From an uncultured Solirubrobacteraceae bacterium (GTDB lineage Bacteria; Actinomycetota; Thermoleophilia; Solirubrobacterales; Solirubrobacteraceae): a DNA stretch of 9,246 nt. A program made the position numbers and the translations under genes. The DNA is taken from positions 1 through 9,246 of the forward strand of contig CATPBV010000074.1 in assembly GCA_955652345.1 (NCBI GenBank), written 5' to 3'. How positions within the stretch are numbered: the first letter of the stretch is position 1; every line of letters starts with the position of its first letter. Below the pieces are notes generated by a model that saw only the letters and a program-made list of their open reading frames with translations, was not told the DNA's origin and made no database searches. Of this stretch, positions 7,145 through 9,246 are shown one piece after another.

Positions 7145-7151
7145 GCGATTA

Positions 7152-7155
7152 CCCC
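7152..7155 (-). promoter_or_regulatory. weak ribosome site of the FAD/Fe-S oxidoreductase
   Basis: On the minus strand GGGG (in GTGGGGTAAT) stands seven bases before GTG 7144. It is weak, but it is better placed than anything before the alternative GTG at 7192. Confidence 0.4.
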
Positions 7156-7164
7156 ACGGACCGG

Positions 7165-7716
7165 CTAGGACGCTGCCCGGGCCTTCATCCACTCGGCCTT
7201 GTGGGCGCGCTTGGCAGCCTGATAGTCCGCGAGCGCCTGCGGCGAGTCGACGTCGCCGAGCGTCGGGTGCGCGGGCACGAGCTCGCGCGCGACCTCCACG
7301 CCGAAGCGCTTGGCGAGGACCGCGCCGAGCGCCTTTACCTTCATCTCTCCGAACCCGGGCAGTGCGCTGAGATTGGCGCGCAGAGCGGCCCCATCGGTCG
7401 TATCGCCCCAGACGCGGGACGCGTCCCCGTCGTAGTGGTCTCGGATGTGCACGGCAAGGTCGTGCACGCGGCGGGCCATCGAGCCCGGGAAGCGGTGGAT
7501 CGCCGGCGGCGTCCGGAACACCGGCTCGAGGTCGGCCGTCGCCAGCGTCTCGGCGTCGAGACTCCCGATCCGCTCGCGGATTGCCAGCGGTCCACTGAAG
7601 GCCTTCTGGACGGTTATCTGCTGGTCGAGCGCGAAGCCGATCAGGAGCGCGAACGGGTCCGATGCGATCAGCGTGTTTGACTCGTCGGAGTCGGTGAAGT
7701 AGAGGCGGTCGGGCAT
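7165..7716 (-). CDS. HhH-GPD family base-excision-repair-like protein (TIGR03252-like)
   Basis: This gene encodes 183 residues resembling the short HhH-GPD superfamily proteins widespread in actinobacteria and annotated as uncharacterised DNA glycosylase relatives. Visible family marks are DPFALLIGFALDQQITVQKA (20-39), the block TPPAIHRFPGSMARRVHDLA (69-88) and the helix-hairpin-helix LPGFGEMKVKALGAVLAKRF (119-138), which in relatives grips the DNA backbone. The catalytic Lys of Nth-type enzymes would fall at Met125, with Lys126 next to it. No Asp occupies the GPD-loop position about 18 residues later; only Glu141 and Glu145 are near. Glycosylase activity is therefore uncertain. I chose ATG 7716 because homology begins there; an in-frame extension to 7794 is Arg-rich and overlaps the preceding gene. 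There is no clear Shine-Dalgarno. The gene lies 13 bases after the lyase-like gene and 20 bases before the FAD/Fe-S gene, suggesting an operon without obvious functional unity. Confidence 0.85.
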   Translation of the reverse strand: MPDRLYFTDSDESNTLIASDPFALLIGFALDQQITVQKAFSGPLAIRERIGSLDAETLATADLEPVFRTPPAIHRFPGSMARRVHDLAVHIRDHYDGDASRVWGDTTDGAALRANLSALPGFGEMKVKALGAVLAKRFGVEVARELVPAHPTLGDVDSPQALADYQAAKRAHKAEWMKARAAS

Positions 7717-7729
7717 CTGCCGATCATAA

Positions 7730-9246
7730 CTACGACGTGAACGACAGCGTGCCCGAGCTGTCAGCCCGCAGCGACCCTGTGGCGCTCTGCGCAAGCGCGA
7801 CCAGCACTCCGCCCCCCGATGTCGACCTGCTCAGTGCGTACTTGGCGCGGGGGCGCAGATCGGTGACGACCGTCGTGACCCCGCCCGACGGGACCCTGAA
7901 CGTGATGCGCCCGCTCAGCGGGGCCCTGTCCGAGCTCGCGAACACCGTCGCCCACGTGCGGCCCGTGCCCGCGATCATGCAGCCCTCAGCCCCGCCGGTC
8001 GCCGCCAGGACAGACACCGAGCCGGCCCGCGCCTCAAACACGGTGAGCCAGCTCTGGACACGATTGGCGGCCGACGGATGCACGTCCAGCCGGTAGGCCT
8101 TGCTGGAGCCGAAGATGTTCGTGACCGTCTCGGTGTGGCCCGCGGGCAGCACGACGGCGACTCGTCCCGCGTACCCGGTGTGGCCCGCGCCGGGAACGTC
8201 GTAGGCGGAGACGCCGAGCCCCTGGCCGACCGCGGCGGTCGGGTCGCCGCCGAGGTTGAATGACATCCGCTGATCACCGGCCGACGAGGACGTGACTTGG
8301 CTCTGGTCGTGGACGACCACCACGTCGGGGCGGAGCATCAGCACCGTCCGAGTCCAGTCCTGGACGTCTACGGCCGAGCCATACCGAGGGAAGCTGCCCT
8401 GAAGGCCGGTGGCGCGCGCGATCGCCCACGCACCGGCATCGCGGTAGCCGGCGATCCGCGCACGATTGCCATCGGCGCGGGTGCGCTGGCCGGGCTGCGC
8501 GGCGGGTCCGGTGCCGGCGTAGAGGATGTTGTAGATGTCGCGCGCGCCCGTGTCGCCGAACTGGTCGTCGTACAGCTGGTTGTCCCAGGCGTCTTGTGTC
8601 CCGGCCAGGTGTCGCATCAGCTGCGCCGGTACGTTGACGAGCAGCGGGTGCGAGCCGCTCGTGATCACGACAGCACCCTTCTCGAACAGTTCCTCGCCGG
8701 ACCCTCCATATCCCACCGAGGGGCCGCCGACGAAGTCGGCGTAGAGCGCGCCGGTGCTCCAGGAGGAGCGCATCGCGACCTCCTCTAGCCCGTGTGCCAG
8801 GTACGACAGCGGCGCGCGTCGGAAGCCACCGGGGTGCAGCGTCGGGTTCTGGAAGAGCATCTCGAGCCAGGCGGTTCGCCCGTCGGCACCCTCGCCGCGC
8901 GCGGCGTCCGCCTCGAGCTGCCGCGTGGCGCCCGCGAGCGGATCATGTGCCTGCTGCATGATCGCCGCCTGCACGGCGAGGACCGGCGGCGAGAGCACCG
9001 GCACGTTCTGGCCCTCGTAGGAGACACCGAAGTCCTCCGCGGTCACGCGGTTGGGCCACGAGGTCTCCAGCAGATACCGGGCATTGGCGTGCAGCCACGG
9101 GAAGGCGTGCCGTCCGCGGAGGGCGTCGATCCCCGCGCGGAGCGCATCGCCAGCAGCGGGAGGTCGGTGTTGAGAGTGGCGAGCGGGCCGTAGTTCCACC
9201 CCTCCGACCACCCCCCGCCGGAGAGGTTCCGGGCGTAGTAGGGACG
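7730..9246 (-). CDS. heparinase II/III-like (polysaccharide-lyase-like) protein, partial and frameshifted
   Basis: This is the C-terminal part (about 505 residues visible) of a large protein that starts beyond the right edge. It resembles heparinase II/III or alginate-lyase-type proteins, with a helical toroid followed by a beta-sheet domain. From 9246 the true frame reads YYARNLSGGGWSEGWNYGP, with the W-x-EG-x-x-Y pattern of such toroids, then LNTDLPLLAMRSARG. At the G run (plus-strand C run 9131-9134) one base appears missing; the frame then becomes GIDALRGRHAFPWLHANARY and continues to the TAG at 7730. As read, the upstream frame stops at a TGA at 9043-9045. The ATG at 9211 of the downstream frame is not a real start, because its first 26 codons have poor third-position bias. 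The beta-domain shows GYGGSGEELFEKGAVVI and DWTRTVLMLRPDVVVVHDQS, the latter typical of the heparinase C-terminal sheet. The His/Asp-rich motif expected before the GAVVI strand is not visible. Secretion is likely for the family, but the N-terminus is outside the window. Confidence 0.6.
   Translation of the reverse strand, partial: SLLRPEPLRRGVVGGVELRPARHSQHRPPAAGDALRAGIDALRGRHAFPWLHANARYLLETSWPNRVTAEDFGVSYEGQNVPVLSPPVLAVQAAIMQQAHDPLAGATRQLEADAARGEGADGRTAWLEMLFQNPTLHPGGFRRAPLSYLAHGLEEVAMRSSWSTGALYADFVGGPSVGYGGSGEELFEKGAVVITSGSHPLLVNVPAQLMRHLAGTQDAWDNQLYDDQFGDTGARDIYNILYAGTGPAAQPGQRTRADGNRARIAGYRDAGAWAIARATGLQGSFPRYGSAVDVQDWTRTVLMLRPDVVVVHDQSQVTSSSAGDQRMSFNLGGDPTAAVGQGLGVSAYDVPGAGHTGYAGRVAVVLPAGHTETVTNIFGSSKAYRLDVHPSAANRVQSWLTVFEARAGSVSVLAATGGAEGCMIAGTGRTWATVFASSDRAPLSGRITFRVPSGGVTTVVTDLRPRAKYALSRSTSGGGVLVALAQSATGSLRADSSGTLSFTS
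9131..9134 (-). other. probable one-base frameshift site in homopolymer
   Basis: On the minus strand GCGCGGGGATC has four Gs where five would join the two coding frames without a break (SARG followed by IDALRGRH). It could be a sequencing or assembly error, a true inactivating deletion, or slippage-based phase variation. Confidence 0.7.

Noticed and set aside
1..9246. A defence, mobile or phage system, CRISPR array or RNA gene
   Set aside because: All long coding regions are accounted for by metabolic or repair families. I saw no integrase, transposase, direct-repeat array, tRNA cloverleaf or rRNA-like sequence.

Overview
The window is very GC-rich, with third codon positions almost all G or C in the true reading frames. 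It reads as a chromosomal segment of a high-GC actinobacterium. Two genes point there: an F420-dependent LLM-class oxidoreductase of the Rv3520c type and an HhH-GPD protein of the type common in actinobacteria. The overall protein style suggests Thermoleophilia/Solirubrobacterales, but this is inferred from recalled resemblance and not from a search. I see no rRNA, tRNA, CRISPR array, insertion sequence, integrase or phage gene. Coding is dense and no gene-free stretch exceeds 150 bases.

Layout from left to right. (1) A small plus-strand ORF of unknown function (46-267) ends 16 bases inside the end of the next gene. (2) A minus-strand pair reads leftward: an Rv3520c-like F420-dependent oxidoreductase (2530-1496) and a UGT/MGT-type glycosyltransferase (1499-252). 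They are joined by a 4-base GTGA stop/start overlap, so they are probably co-translated. (3) A 149-base divergent intergenic region (2531-2679) holds two clear Shine-Dalgarno sites and three short inverted repeats. (4) Malate synthase A (aceB, 2680-4275) lies on the plus strand. (5) A leftward minus-strand group follows: a heparinase/lyase-like protein (before 9246 to 7730), an HhH-GPD DNA-repair-family protein (7716-7165) and a large FAD plus Fe-S oxidoreductase (7144-4280). Gaps in this group are only 13 and 20 bases.

The best functional link is around glyoxylate. The FAD/Fe-S protein is a single-chain fusion of a GlcD-like flavin dehydrogenase with a GlpC/GlcF-like iron-sulfur and CCG-domain half. 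Such enzymes oxidise D-2-hydroxy acids (glycolate, D-lactate or D-2-hydroxyglutarate). It converges on malate synthase with only 4 bases between the stop codons. If its substrate is glycolate, the two enzymes would form a glycolate to glyoxylate to malate route. No isocitrate lyase is in the window, so this is a hypothesis.

The most concrete anomaly is a one-base frameshift at the C run 9131-9134 in the lyase-like gene. The true upstream reading frame continues to the right edge of the window in a different frame from the long downstream ORF. Otherwise the region looks like ordinary metabolic chromosome, and I did not find a convincing new defence or mobile system.
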